Positions 17,999 through 28,058 of a stretch of 64,000 nt of DNA are shown piece after piece. The stretch comes from Lentibacillus cibarius (GTDB lineage Bacteria > Bacillota > Bacilli > Bacillales > Amphibacillaceae), in NCBI RefSeq assembly GCF_005887555.1, contig NZ_VCIA01000001.1, positions 1,426,001 to 1,490,000 on the forward strand, in the 5' to 3' direction. The translations under genes were made by a program, and so were the position numbers. Positions within the stretch are counted from its first letter, which is position 1, and the number at the start of each line of letters is the position of its first letter. Below the pieces are notes generated by a model. The model worked only from the letters and a program-made list of their open reading frames with translations. It was not told the DNA's origin and did not search any database.

Positions 17999-18250
17999 AT
18001 GGACCTTATTAATAAAGCTCTTGAGGAAGGCCAACGGGCAGGAGAATTACTTGGTGAGTCAAAATGGAGATGTACTCGTGTGTTATTAGGAGTTATCGAT
18101 ACAGGAAACTATAATCATATTGTAGAGGCTGTTTTTAAAATATATATCGCGATACAATTACCAATGCCTTTGGTATTCTTAAAAGATATGAATGAAAAGA
18201 ATTACGAACGCCTTACACTAGCCTTTGTAGGGGGGATTTTAAGTGAATAA
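17999..18250 (+). CDS. Small hypothetical protein, family also at 28059
   Basis: This 83-residue, helical, acidic protein is preceded by a good TTGGAGG. It resembles the protein at 28059-28310: both run from an EEG/ALEEGQ-type helix to a shared end (FVGGILSE here, FVTGLLSE there), with a P.P/Y..P segment at about 55. Such small proteins recur in Bacillaceae genomes without known function. The next small frame starts within its last codons. Confidence 0.6.
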   Translation: MDLINKALEEGQRAGELLGESKWRCTRVLLGVIDTGNYNHIVEAVFKIYIAIQLPMPLVFLKDMNEKNYERLTLAFVGGILSE

Positions 18251-18449
18251 TAGAAAAGCTAATACACAAGTATCACCTAGTCATAATTATTGCATGTGTC
18301 AGCAAAATCATCACCATATCAATATCGAACCACATTTCTACGAAGTTATTCTCAAAATTACCAAGCATGAATTTAAATCAGGATCCGTTAAAAGAGAAGC
18401 CTTGTTCATCCACAAGACTTCTCTATTTTTTATACCTATAAGTTGTTAG
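18243..18449 (+). CDS. Possible small Cys/His-containing peptide
   Basis: This frame encodes 68 residues from a GTG at 18243 with GGGGGG 8 nt upstream, inside the end of the preceding gene, so coupling is plausible. It contains CMCQQNHHHINIEPHFYEV and then loses obvious character; the last 15 residues overlap the 3' end of the opposing gene. No homologue was recognised. Treat as tentative. Confidence 0.35.
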   Translation: MNNRKANTQVSPSHNYCMCQQNHHHINIEPHFYEVILKITKHEFKSGSVKREALFIHKTSLFFIPISC

Positions 18450-18676
18450 AAACGAGTTACACTCATCATTTCCCCAGCAGGAAAAACAAATCGATTTTTT
18501 GCATCAAATGTTAGTGGTTCGTTCGCTTGGAAGACGTGCAAAGATTCCCCACTGTTCATTTTCCCTTGATAACGCACTTTAGCTATTGCATGTGCTTCTT
18601 CTAAAGATAAAGCATCTACAACTCCTAATTCTTCATCCTTTTCATCTGATGTACGAACCATATAATACTGCTTCAT
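18446..18676 (-). CDS. Small hypothetical protein
   Basis: This 76-residue protein starts ATG after GGGGGG. MKQYYMVRTSDEKDEELGVV, an alternating alpha/beta pattern and the EEAHAIAKVRYQGK helix suggest a compact fold. No family was recognised. It is a lone gene between non-coding stretches. Confidence 0.6.
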   Translation of the reverse strand: MKQYYMVRTSDEKDEELGVVDALSLEEAHAIAKVRYQGKMNSGESLHVFQANEPLTFDAKNRFVFPAGEMMSVTRF

Positions 18677-18713
18677 TCAAACCCCCCAATTAGATTTTTA
18701 TTTATATAAAAAA

Positions 18714-18768
18714 CATCGATAAGAATGTTAGCAATTACTAATCGCCTCTCATCCCTATCGATGATTTT
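18714..18768 (+). terminator. Hairpin with T-run
   Basis: CATCGATA (18714-18721) pairs with TATCGATG (18756-18763), followed by ATTTTT. The loop is about 35 nt. No plus-strand gene lies directly upstream, so it may instead end antisense or leader transcripts. Confidence 0.45.
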
Positions 18769-19932
18769 TAACATATTCCTTGACCAGATTGGCCACTTTA
18801 AATTATTTCTACAGAGTAATAAGCAAATAAATCGCTGCATACTTTCATTTTATCTTTAATTATCGTTTTTTCTAACCCTTACTGAAGATTTTTGTATGTT
18901 TTTTGTTGGATATCCGGCATCGAACCGCCGTTAGAAAATATATTATCGATTTGATGAATAGCTAACTTACATATATACTTCTAATAGTTTCTATTATTAG
19001 ATACCACGAAATACTCCTTCATGGCAGTGTTTTTCGTTTTATGAACTCTATAATTCTTACAATGTTTCCTTTATACGTATCCATATACCGTTACGATAGT
19101 CAGCTTATAGGCTTAATTTGAGTACACGAATGTGTTCTTATCCGTTAGCAACTTCGCTAAATTATTTGTAGTTGCCATCATTCGATACCATAAATGACTA
19201 GCTCTATGCCAATCGCTATCAATATTCAACATAGTGATTATGTTCCAACGTCTCCAATTATCGTTACGATTTACCGTAACTATAGTGGGAATGAACCATT
19301 TTCAATATATAGATTTTGGCCTTTACAAGAATCTGCTCATAAAAAAATAGCCATTATAGATAGGGCTGAAAGGATTATTAGTAAATACAAACATAACCTA
19401 AATCATTTTTTAGCAATCATTCACATTTTAACGATAATATCAATCCTTCCACCGTACAATCAACCTGCCATGTTCATCTATCCCAGGTGATTAATAGAGT
19501 GGAAAAACATAAATTTTTCACTTTCCCAACTTCTCCCCATACTACATTCCTGCCTTTTAAAGTGGAACGATAAAATAACACAATATTAGATATTTCAGGA
19601 GGAGATTCACCACCTCAAAGTTGTACACATGGGTATACAACTTTGAGCTTATTAACAAGTTAATTAACCTAAAGGGCGAAATCCCCTCTCACAAAAAAGA
19701 TCATAACTAAAGAAAATCGTTTATTTTTGCGACTAATATCCTCTAGAATATTATTTATGACTAGATTAAATAACGAAATCCTTTAATATCATAAAAGGCA
19801 TAGAAAGAAAGCATACCCTAATTACTTTTGATAACCTGCAAAAATATGCGAAGCTATCAAGGATACTGCAATGCTTGAGACAAGTAGTCCTATTCATTTT
19901 TTCCTCAGCTTAGCTTGTATAAATTCTTATAT
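18769..19932. other. Long non-coding stretch
   Basis: About 1.1 kb with no supported gene. A plus-strand frame at 19194-19490 lacks a ribosome binding site and domain features. One strong inverted repeat is listed separately. The stretch may be decayed coding DNA, but no homology is readable. Confidence 0.4.
19614..19647. repeat. 34-bp inverted repeat
   Basis: CTCAAAGTTGTA and TACAACTTTGAG pair over 12 bp, with ACACATGGGTA between. There is no T-run on either side. It could be an operator, a mobile-element end or the remains of a terminator. Confidence 0.55.
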
Positions 19933-20391
19933 TTAGCTCTCCGTCGGTTCTTCTTTTATCTTATTTTTTATTGTATGAGCTGTGATTAATCGATGCTCTG
20001 TAAAGTCATACAAACTTTTTAACTCTGTTATAATAAAATCCATTTCTGCTACCTCATGTCCGTTTTCCGCTTCTAACCCTTTTTTTATATCACTAAATAT
20101 CTCTATCCGGCTTACGATTTCCTCAGCTATATCTAGAATTTTCTGATCTAATCTAAATTTCTTCTCATTAAGATACTCGTAATCTTCCCTTAACTCAGAC
20201 AACTCATTATGTAAATCTTTAGTCCTTTTGAGTTCATTGTTGAATAGTTCCATTTGTTCCTGTACTCTTTTTTTCATTTCCTTTTGATGCTTTATATGTA
20301 TAGTCATTAATCCCTCTATTGCTTCTTCTTTTGTCATATCTTTTAACTTTTCTAGAAGATCTTCAGAACCCTGTATGTCGTCTAGTTTCAT
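19933..20391 (-). CDS. Coiled-coil protein
   Basis: This 152-residue protein starts ATG 7 nt after AGGAGG. The middle (about 25-90) is a long charged heptad region (MKKRVQEQMELFNNELKR, then LREDYEYLNEKKFRLDQ), followed by a helical C-terminus. No signal peptide or membrane segment. No known family was recognised. It is an isolated gene flanked by non-coding DNA. Confidence 0.65.
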   Translation of the reverse strand: MKLDDIQGSEDLLEKLKDMTKEEAIEGLMTIHIKHQKEMKKRVQEQMELFNNELKRTKDLHNELSELREDYEYLNEKKFRLDQKILDIAEEIVSRIEIFSDIKKGLEAENGHEVAEMDFIITELKSLYDFTEHRLITAHTIKNKIKEEPTES

Positions 20392-20407
20392 AGCTATCCC
20401 TCCTACA

Positions 20408-20518
20408 TGATAAACCCACTCAACAATACGTTGAGTGAATTCTGTGATTGTAAGTAGATTATCCTTAATCCCACAGTAGCATCCACAATGCGGATAGCTT
20501 TATTTTATCAGAAATCGT
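20408..20518. repeat. ~110-bp structured repeat, copy A
   Basis: It shares with 30505-30612 the blocks AACCCACTCAAC, TCCCACAG, ATGCGGATA and CTTTATTTTA followed by CAGAAAT. The first block forms a hairpin (CACTCAAC...GTTGAGTG). It is an intergenic repeat that may act as a terminator or small structured RNA. Confidence 0.5.
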
Positions 20519-20689
20519 TCAAGCCATCATTTAACCTTGCGGATTATGTAAGTTCCTCTGTCATTTATTAGTCTCAGCCATCACTCCTTCACTTTTTTTC
20601 TCGGATTACGTCTTAATATGAGCATATCCCATCTCAAAATACTGAATGCATCCACCTCTTACTCACTGCTACCATCCTTTTCGTTAGCT

Positions 20690-20890
20690 CGAAGGAATTC
20701 TTCCCATTTGTCATCTTCTAAAAAGAAAAAGTCCAAATAAGCGGATTCAACTTCACCCCCAAGATCCCTTTTTCTTTCTGTTTCCTTCGCCCGTACCCAT
20801 CATGTTCCGCTGAATACATATACTTCAAATTAGATATTAGCTGATTAAACCGCCAGTCCGGCTGCTATTCCCATATTGTTCGTAGTAAAG
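20690..20890 (-). pseudogene. Relic of a small DWRFNQLISNL-type protein
   Basis: The minus strand reads DWRFNQLISNLKYMYSAEHD, then, after frame changes, AYLDFFFLEDDKWEEFLR. The same motifs appear as relics at 27350-27545 and 39200-39225. Intact relatives are small prophage/plasmid proteins with DWR..QLI...... and an acidic C-terminus. No function is known. Confidence 0.5.
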
Positions 20891-20969
20891 ACATGACATA
20901 GAAGCCCCCAAATGAATTTGGACACTCATCAGTATACGATTTATACTTGATAGTGAAAGGGGTTATTCC

Positions 20970-21284
20970 ATGAAACGTCAACAATATTCTCAAGGCTTTA
21001 AGGCTCAGGTGGCCAAAGAAGCATTAGAGGTTGGCAATAAAAGACTGGTCACTCGGCGTTATGAAATTAGCGACACGATGATTTATCGGTGGATTCGTTA
21101 GTATCAAGACGGTCAATTTAATGATACAAAGACGGATCATGTGCCTTCGCCCGTGTATGAAGATTCGGGTGAATTAGCTAAAGAAAATGACCGGTTAAAA
21201 CAGCTTCTATGTGAAAAAGATCTGGAAAACGCTGTATTAAAAGATCTTGTAAAAAAGCAAAGCCCTCACTTACTGAAAAAATAG
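20970..21284 (+). pseudogene. IS3 orfA with internal stop
   Basis: This is a 104-codon HTH protein (MKRQQYSQGFKAQVAKEALE, then YEISDTMIYRWIR) with a TAG at 21099-21101 just after the HTH and a leucine-zipper-like C-terminus (LAKENDRLKQLL). It ends in an A-run, the normal slippage site to orfB. The stop kills it unless suppressed. Confidence 0.8.
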
Positions 21285-22199
21285 CTGATAAATGGATCGC
21301 GAAAGGTTACGCCGTGCAGCGCGTCCTTCGCATTGTTGGCGTACAGCGTTCCACTTATTATTATCGCAAAAATGGTTGGGTGGGAAGCAAGCAAGTGAGC
21401 GATGGACGGCCAGCACCGGGTTATTCCAACACGACCCACCATCAAAAAGTCCCGGATGATCAAATCAAAGAATGGCTGATGGAACTGATCAGTGGCTCGG
21501 GATACGCCTATGGTTATCATAAACTAACGTGGGCCTTGAGACGAGACTATGATCTTATCATTAATAAAAAGAAGGTTTATCGTCTCTGCCGGGAATTAGG
21601 CATTCTCCGTCGTCAGCATCGAAAGCACGTCCATCATCCGAGGCGAATCGCCAAAAATCGCAAAATTACGGGGTCCAATCAACTCTGGGAGACGGATCAA
21701 ATACGGCTATATTGAAGGTGAAGACCGGTTCTTTTTCATGCTTGAGATCATTGATGTCTATGACCGTTCGATTTTCGCCTACCATATCAGTCTTGCTTGC
21801 AGCGCTAAGGACGCTGTTCAAACCCTAAAGCAAGCACTTTGGGAACGCAATCTTTGGGAAACAGATTTAAAGCCCATGATTCGCAGCGACAATGGCCCTC
21901 AATATGTAGCCAAAGTCTTTGAGGAGGCTTGTGAAGCTTGGGGATGTGAGTATGAGCGCATTCCGCCTAAAACACCGAATAAAAATGCCCATATCGAATC
22001 CTTCCACAGTATCTTGGAGGATGACTGCTTGGGACGTGAGATCTTTGACAGTTATCAAAGCGCTTATGAAGCCGTGTCTAATTTCATCCGATCTTACAAT
22101 CATATTCGGATCCATAGCAGCTTGGGGTATCGTCCACCCGCTGAATTTTACCGCAAACACCAAGAAGAAGGGCTGGCTATTAAGACCGTTAACCTATGA
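21285..22199 (+). pseudogene. IS3 orfB transposase, frameshifted
   Basis: The first part reads ADKWIAKGYAVQRVLRIVG to NQLWETD, then goes out of frame. A 2-bp loss near 21697 separates WETD from KYGYIEGEDRFFFMLEIIDV. The second part has RSDNGPQY and KNAHIESFHS. The catalytic triad would be D (WETD), D (RSDNG) and E (HIESF). A GC-richer tail follows to the right end. Confidence 0.85.
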
Positions 22200-22626
22200 G
22201 TTTTTCCTTCTGTTTCGTCCCAAGTTCTCCAGAGCCAAACCGAGCATGGGATCAAGGGCGAGCGCAGCTCGGGCGTTAGCCTTTACCCTTGAGGCCACGC
22301 GCAGATTGGCTACACTATCTATTGGACGAAAACCGGAGGAATTTGGAGCATATGAAAGATTCTAGCTTATTTTGTACGAAATGCGGGGGTTAATCCGTCG
22401 ATGTATAGCTTAATAGATTGATTAGTTGAAGTAATATTAACGGGGAAATAAGAGAAACTCTTCATTATTTAGCAATAGATAAGTCAACGTATGTAACATT
22501 ACTTTACGTTGAAACCATAACATTAATAGGAGCGTAACTAAAAGAAGTTTGGTGGTTTGCGTAATTTGCACCTGACGCCATTATTCAAATAACTAGAAAA
22601 ACCATAGGGGAGGGGGGGGCGAAGAA

Positions 22627-23133
22627 ATGAATAACATAGTAAATATACTCAAATTACCACCTACAATTATGAGTGGGCTGGCTATTGCCAGTGGGTTGTT
22701 ATTATTTTTACCTGATCATATCATAGATAAATTATATATGACAGATTTAAAGGAAGAGTATGGATTATTAATTGGAGGTGTATTCATTATTTCAGTATCA
22801 ATACTAGTTAGTTATATTGGAGTTAGTGTGTCAAAAGCCATATATTCAAAAATAATTAATGAAAAACGGGTTAAATTAAGAAAAAAGCAACTCAAAAAAC
22901 TGAATAATGAAGAAAAAGAACTACTGAAATATTTTATGGATCAGCCCGATAAAACATTAAAATTACCGATGAATAACGGAATAACCATAAAATTACAATA
23001 CTATAAGATAATCACTCCAGCGGGTAATAATCATTTAGTACTAGCTACTGATATGAGGATACCTTATTTTTTACAACCATGGGTACAGGAATTCCTTTCT
23101 GTTAACCCTCATTTACTAGAAAGTAGTACCTGA
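22627..23133 (+). CDS. SieB-like superinfection-exclusion membrane protein
   Basis: This protein is 168 residues. Two membrane segments lie at about 13-29 (IMSGLAIASGLLLFLP) and 47-72 (LLIGGVFIISVSILVSYIGV). A cytosolic domain follows with LNNEEKELLKYFMDQPDKTL, the pattern seen in the SieB family (PF14163). A G-rich Shine-Dalgarno lies upstream. SieB proteins sit in the inner membrane and block superinfecting phages in prophage hosts. It lies alone downstream of the dead IS3. Confidence 0.7.
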   Translation: MNNIVNILKLPPTIMSGLAIASGLLLFLPDHIIDKLYMTDLKEEYGLLIGGVFIISVSILVSYIGVSVSKAIYSKIINEKRVKLRKKQLKKLNNEEKELLKYFMDQPDKTLKLPMNNGITIKLQYYKIITPAGNNHLVLATDMRIPYFLQPWVQEFLSVNPHLLESST

Positions 23134-23371
23134 TACCATTTTCATGAATACAAATGTCAAATAAGGGGCTGGCATATTAGTGACAACCTCCGCCGTTTTA
23201 ATGTATTTATAATATGGACACTTATACATACGTGGTGTCTGACACCGCTACTCGATCAATATATTAGGTTTAATATTTGTTTTTCGTTAACTTCTGCCAT
23301 TTTGTAATTTTTCCTTGTAGGATATTTCTCTTTTCATGTCGAATATTGTTGATAGGAAGGAGGTGAATTTT

Positions 23372-23848
23372 ATGAAATGGATCCCTAGGTCACCCACTGA
23401 ATCTACTATTTACCCTCGTGTAAATGTAGATACTTATAAAACTGATTTAGCTATGTCATTTGATGAAGATGGAGCTGACATCATCATTGAAAATGGAGAT
23501 ATGAAAACAGTTTCAGGTTTAGATAATTTTATTCAAAGACTGAAATCTGTTTTGCTAGCGAATAAAACTGAATTATTCGATTATGGTTTATTCGAAATGT
23601 TTCCTAAATCTACTGATCAAGACAAATTCAATAGAGAATGTCAACTATTGGCCGAAGCACTTGTTTCACATCAATACTCTGATTCCAAACCTGACAATCC
23701 GAATGGTCTGGGTTACACTATCGAGTCTGTACATTCTATTGAATATGATAAAGCTAAATACACTTTATCTGTAAAAGTTAAAGTGACCGGTTTAGATAAT
23801 CCTATTCAAATCGATGTTTTAATTCCCCGGCAATTGAGAAATACTTGA
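23372..23848 (+). CDS. gp25/XkdS-like phage baseplate protein, orphan
   Basis: This protein is 158 residues, with the ATG at 23372 after AAGGAGGTGA. ADIIIENGDMKTVSGLDNFIQRLKSVLL matches the start of gp25/W-type baseplate wedge proteins (..NGD....G..N..QRL...L.T..GE). The tail is a beta-sandwich-like segment (YTLSVKVKVTGLDNPIQID). No tail genes lie nearby, so it is an orphan, perhaps from a lost prophage or tail-like particle. A strong terminator follows. Confidence 0.65.
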   Translation: MKWIPRSPTESTIYPRVNVDTYKTDLAMSFDEDGADIIIENGDMKTVSGLDNFIQRLKSVLLANKTELFDYGLFEMFPKSTDQDKFNRECQLLAEALVSHQYSDSKPDNPNGLGYTIESVHSIEYDKAKYTLSVKVKVTGLDNPIQIDVLIPRQLRNT

Positions 23849-23892
23849 TTTGAAATATAACGGATTACCGAACCTTCATTTTTACCTAAATT

Positions 23893-23928
23893 GGCGGTCG
23901 CCGTTGTATCGGCGACCTGTTTTTTCTA
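23893..23928 (+). terminator. Rho-independent terminator
   Basis: GGTCGCCG (23896-23903) pairs with CGGCGACC (23910-23917), then TGTTTTTT. It ends the baseplate-like gene. Confidence 0.9.
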
Positions 23929-24056
23929 AATCAGTTTCGCGTTTTTCAAGTTGCTTCACTTCAAAATCTCATTTAAGCTTCAATTGGGTCTAATAATTCA
24001 AATCCTTCAAAAGTGAATGGCCTTGTCGATTGCTCCGTGACACCCAACCTTATTTA

Positions 24057-24605
24057 TTATATTGACGCCCTTTCCAATCTATCAATAACTTCGGGAATAT
24101 CTAAAATTACTTCCCCAAAAGACGTTTTGATAATCGATGCTTTAACTAGACCTTTTTTATCTTGATGGGTTTTCAAAAAATCAAGGGATGAAAACCATAT
24201 GTAGATATTTCGAAAATCTTCTTCGCTAATGTTACTGTGTATGGTTCCCAATCTATCGACCCAATTCTGATCTATTAGAAATTGTTGAATCGGATATTTG
24301 GTTTCAGGGCTAGAATTAGCAAAGGATTTTATATCTTCATAGCTTAATTTTAATTGCAACACCAACAAATCCCTTTGCTTTCTTTTTTCTAGACCGTTAT
24401 ACAAGGTCATTCTAACCCCTAAAAAAGTAAACACTCCACCTAAAACAGCCCCATAGTAACTAGCGAAAAAGCCTATCCAAGTATTGGTGTCCCCATTTGT
24501 AATTGTAGTTCCCCAACTAAAAAACATTAAATTTGCAATTACAGGAAAAAACAGAACCACAATAATTAATACAATTAGTAAAAAGTTTTTTGATTTTGAA
24601 TTCAT
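24057..24605 (-). CDS. Hypothetical two-pass membrane protein
   Basis: This protein is 182 residues. Membrane segments lie at about 7-29 (FLLIVLIIVVLFFPVIANLMF) and 43-66 (WIGFFASYYGAVLGGVFTFLGV), followed by a roughly 110-residue cytosolic helical domain. The layout recalls small membrane proteins of unknown function found in accessory regions and near defence genes. The Shine-Dalgarno is weak (AAGGAT). No catalytic motif was seen. Confidence 0.65.
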   Translation of the reverse strand: MNSKSKNFLLIVLIIVVLFFPVIANLMFFSWGTTITNGDTNTWIGFFASYYGAVLGGVFTFLGVRMTLYNGLEKRKQRDLLVLQLKLSYEDIKSFANSSPETKYPIQQFLIDQNWVDRLGTIHSNISEEDFRNIYIWFSSLDFLKTHQDKKGLVKASIIKTSFGEVILDIPEVIDRLERASI

Positions 24606-24742
24606 ATAAACCTTATCCTTTATTTACTACTCAATGTTCTTTATCTATTTTACGGGCCGATATAAAAACAATTATCCCCATTAAATTTTATCAAGAACAT
24701 TTATTCATATAATCAGGGGTAACAGTCATACCGGCTTATTTC

Positions 24743-27202
24743 TTAATTTCCACTTGGTGACTTGTGACGTATATCAATAATCTGTGTTTCAATCTGTTTA
24801 TTTCCTAATTGATACAATTGTTCAAAGCCTTTGCCCAAATCCCTTTTCCGGGCATCAAAAACTACGAGATACCCCATTGTACAATCCTTTTTGTCCATAT
24901 AGGCTTCCGTTTGTTCAATTGCCCCCTTAGTATAAGTCGAGGAATAACCCTCACCACACATTTTAATTTCTAGGATAAGGTTAATTCCCGGTGGGATCCT
25001 AATATAAACATCCATCCGACCTTCTCCTATAACAACTTCATCAAGAACTTCAATATCTGGATGTAGTTGTGTGCGTAAATAGAGTAAAAGATACTGTTGT
25101 GCCTTTTTTTCAGGCGAAGATATCCACTTTATTTTTCCACTTTCACGTCGCCAAAAATCTGGTGTATGATGCTTTTCTATTATCTTTTGAAAACTATACA
25201 ATTTCTCAGACATTCGATTCTGAATAGTCTTATGCACCTTTTCCTTTGGTTCATTTAAAAAATCAGCTATCAATGGGTAAGAGCGAGTATCGGTTTCTGT
25301 CTGCTCCATCACTTGCTCAGTCACTCGATGTAAAGATTGCTTTATTTGTTCCTGAACTTCTGGGTCAAATGGGGCCACAGCCAATGCCTCTTTAAAGGCT
25401 TCATAGGATTCTCGTGGTTGTCCCAATTTCTCATATTGGGTGCCAATAACTTGCCAAGCAGTCACATTATCTTCCTCAATTTTCACCCATGACAAGGCAT
25501 GCTCTAGCTTGGAATCATCTTTACCTAATTCTTGTGCTAAAAACACAACTTGTGGGTATAATTCAATGTATGTTGGTTTTACCCGTATTGCTTCACATAA
25601 ATAATCGTAAGCTTTTTCCATGCGATTAAGCACTTTCATAATTTTAGCATATAATTTCAAAACAAGTACGTGTTCATCAGGATATTCTTCAATATTTAAC
25701 TTCATTGCTTGATCTAATGATTGCAAAGCAATATCAGGTTTTTCATCAATTTGACGACTGGCTAAGGTTAGCAAAAACATCACTCGCAAGTGAATCGATT
25801 CCATTTTATCGACATCTTGTTTTAATTCTGCTAATTTATGAGGATCTATCTCAGAATCCGTATTTAATAAAGTAATCATTCGCTCTCGAAGTTTCCAATC
25901 CTCTGTTTTTATAGAACGTTCTTTGAAGTCATGTAATTTTGTCTTCCATGATTGCGCTTCTTCACTTTCACCTAATGCTCTGCAAACGATAACCAAATAA
26001 TTGAGGGTAGCTTCTATTTCATCATCAATACCAATTAAACCTTTTCTTGTATGATAACTTGAGAGGAATGCATCCTTCGCTTTTTCATACCGTTTTAACT
26101 CATCCGCTATTTTCCCTTGATGAAAGTACAAATATCCAAGAACATGGGAAATTCCGATGGTTTCACTATTAGAATTTTGTAGCACAACTAGATGGTCAAT
26201 CCTTTCTTGCAGTATATGGATTGCTTCTTTTGGTTGACTGCCCTCATAGTGACGAATAACGCTCATGTAAGCACGAATTGCTTGTTGATGATCACCTTTA
26301 TTCAGCCATAAATCTCCAGCTTTCGTATATGACTCTAAAGCTTCTGTCATCTTTCCTTGAGACTTCAGAACATAGCCGATATTATAATAAGCCCATGCTT
26401 TGGAGTGAGCATTAATTTCCTTTTCCATTTTTAATGCTTCATTGTAATGAAACTCCGCTGCTTCAAATAGTTCTTGGGAAACAAGTGCATTACCTAATGC
26501 TAGGCGAACATTAAAAATAACATCTTCACTTAAAGATGAATCTTGTTCGAGAAGCCAGCGCGCATCAGATTCCGCACGTGCATGGCATTGATTAATCTCA
26601 CATGCCCCAAGCTTTTGAAGAGATAACTTTACTCTTGATTCATGCGGTAGTTCTTCAGCCTTTATTTGAAATATAGCATCTAGCAGTATTTCCGGTGCAG
26701 TCCCTGCCAAATAAAGGTTTGTCTTCACTGTATCATCCTGATACAGTTCAAATGCTTCCTGATACCTTTCTTTGCGCACCATTGCCAAAAGCTCATTCGC
26801 ATTTTCTTCAAGGTTATAATAAGCATTAGTTTTCATTCGCTCCAACGCGTCTGACATCACGTTTTCACCAAAGTATTCACTCACACCGTTAATAAGTGGC
26901 GATGAAGTGCCAATTTGTTTTTTACCAACTCCAAATTGAAGAGTAACTTGATAATCACCCGAATCAACCTCTCTATAGGAAAAAGCATTTTCATCAAATT
27001 TCTCTAAACATGATTCAATAAATTCTAATGGTGAATTACCATCTTTAAACTCTATTTGTTCGAGTAAGTCTTTGATTTGTTCACTCTCTCTTTTTCTTTT
27101 TTTAAGAGGTTTAACCCTTACCTTGTTCCCGTCTTCATCTTGAATAAAGGAAACTATGCAAATAGGTCCATCCTCTCTTTCAATTTGATAACGCACCGAC
27201 AT
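24743..27202 (-). CDS. TPR protein with C-terminal PD-(D/E)XK nuclease-like domain
   Basis: This is an 819-residue soluble protein. The N-terminus (1-150) is unassigned. Tetratricopeptide-like repeats run from about 200 to 620 (AWAYYNIGYVLKSQGKMTEA, then YEAFKEALAVAPFDPEV). The C-terminus (about 690-819) has GRMDVYIRIPPGINLILEIK, which fits the D...ExK core of restriction-like nucleases, followed by a QTEAYMDK helix and YLVVFDAR strand as in PD-(D/E)XK folds. The ATG follows GGAGG. TPR scaffolds fused to effector nucleases occur in anti-phage proteins, so a defence role is an inference. Confidence 0.75.
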   Translation of the reverse strand: MSVRYQIEREDGPICIVSFIQDEDGNKVRVKPLKKRKRESEQIKDLLEQIEFKDGNSPLEFIESCLEKFDENAFSYREVDSGDYQVTLQFGVGKKQIGTSSPLINGVSEYFGENVMSDALERMKTNAYYNLEENANELLAMVRKERYQEAFELYQDDTVKTNLYLAGTAPEILLDAIFQIKAEELPHESRVKLSLQKLGACEINQCHARAESDARWLLEQDSSLSEDVIFNVRLALGNALVSQELFEAAEFHYNEALKMEKEINAHSKAWAYYNIGYVLKSQGKMTEALESYTKAGDLWLNKGDHQQAIRAYMSVIRHYEGSQPKEAIHILQERIDHLVVLQNSNSETIGISHVLGYLYFHQGKIADELKRYEKAKDAFLSSYHTRKGLIGIDDEIEATLNYLVIVCRALGESEEAQSWKTKLHDFKERSIKTEDWKLRERMITLLNTDSEIDPHKLAELKQDVDKMESIHLRVMFLLTLASRQIDEKPDIALQSLDQAMKLNIEEYPDEHVLVLKLYAKIMKVLNRMEKAYDYLCEAIRVKPTYIELYPQVVFLAQELGKDDSKLEHALSWVKIEEDNVTAWQVIGTQYEKLGQPRESYEAFKEALAVAPFDPEVQEQIKQSLHRVTEQVMEQTETDTRSYPLIADFLNEPKEKVHKTIQNRMSEKLYSFQKIIEKHHTPDFWRRESGKIKWISSPEKKAQQYLLLYLRTQLHPDIEVLDEVVIGEGRMDVYIRIPPGINLILEIKMCGEGYSSTYTKGAIEQTEAYMDKKDCTMGYLVVFDARKRDLGKGFEQLYQLGNKQIETQIIDIRHKSPSGN

Positions 27203-27349
27203 TTAATCCCTCCAATAATCACGGAATTCTAAGTTTGTAGACTGTGAAAATAATATTAAATACACATATAGTGGCTCATTTGCCAATGCTTCATCCCATT
27301 ACCTTACTAACAAACCGTTCCTATCACCTTTCTTTTTGTTACTAATCGA

Positions 27350-27545
27350 TGGCGTTTAGGTATTCATCCCACATATCATCTTCAAGCTAAAAAAAATTCC
27401 AGATAGCTTGGTTCCACTTACTTATCAAACAGTTTCATTTATTTCTCCTTTCTTCGACAATATACATCATGCTCTGCGGAATACATATGCTGCAGATTCG
27501 AAATCAGCTAGTTAAACCGCCAGTCCAACTACCGCTCCTAAATTT
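27350..27545 (-). pseudogene. Second relic of the DWRFNQLISNL-type protein
   Basis: The minus strand keeps PERIKRIMFLLQK, an SWTGGL/QLISNL-like stretch, MYSAEHDVY and, near the end, YLEFFFLEDDMWDEYL spread over three frames with stops. It aligns in order with the relic at 20690-20890. Dead copy. Confidence 0.5.
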
Positions 27546-27627
27546 TTGAAGCAAAAACATAATTCTTTTGATTCGCTCTGGATCCCTCATTTTTCATTCC
27601 CCTTTCAATGAAGCGGGGAAAACCCTA

Positions 27628-27864
27628 TTATCGAATACTTGTATAGCTTCCAGAAGTTTCATCATCTAACGACGAAACCTTAATTCCCATACTTCTTAGT
27701 TTCTCAACACTTTCCTGCCGGTCCCTCTCTAACTGTTTGAACTTTTTCCTGAACACGATTCGAACAATAAACACAAGTGTAGGGAGCAGGACGAACTTCA
27801 ACATATACCATAAGGCCATGAAGAATAAGATTATTAGTGAGAGATAAGCGAGAGTGTCCACCAT
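27628..27864 (-). CDS. Small membrane protein
   Basis: This 78-residue protein starts ATG after AAAAGGAG. Hydrophobic segments lie at about 5-20 and 23-38 (LAYLSLIILFFMALWY, MLKFVLLPTLVFIVRIVF). The C-terminal tail is charged and cytosolic (KKFKQLERDRQESVEKLRS). No family was recognised. It is a lone gene. Confidence 0.6.
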   Translation of the reverse strand: MVDTLAYLSLIILFFMALWYMLKFVLLPTLVFIVRIVFRKKFKQLERDRQESVEKLRSMGIKVSSLDDETSGSYTSIR

Positions 27865-28058
27865 CTCAATCGCTCCTTTTGTTTTATTTGCTTACTTTAT
27901 TTTATACGATATGCCGTCGTTAGCGATTCAGCCAAAACCCTTTTAATAATACTCACGGTACCATTTTAATTCCTCTAAAATTTTTTTGCTTTAAACTCTT
28001 CGAAAATGAAAAATACCAAAGTATAATACTTCAAACATTTCGATTGGAGGAAAAGCCA

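Larger units (their letters stand above)
20905..22394 (+). mobile_element. Degenerate IS3-family insertion sequence
   Basis: The unit contains orfA and orfB of IS3 type. The left edge near 20905 (GCCCCCAAATGAATTTGGACA) and the right edge near 22394 (TGTACGAAATGCGGGGG) are roughly inverted. Both ORFs carry lesions, so it cannot transpose on its own. The end coordinates are estimates. Confidence 0.6.

Noticed and set aside
19194..19490. 98-codon plus-strand frame
   Set aside because: No ribosome binding site, low-complexity composition, no domain features, set in a long decayed stretch.
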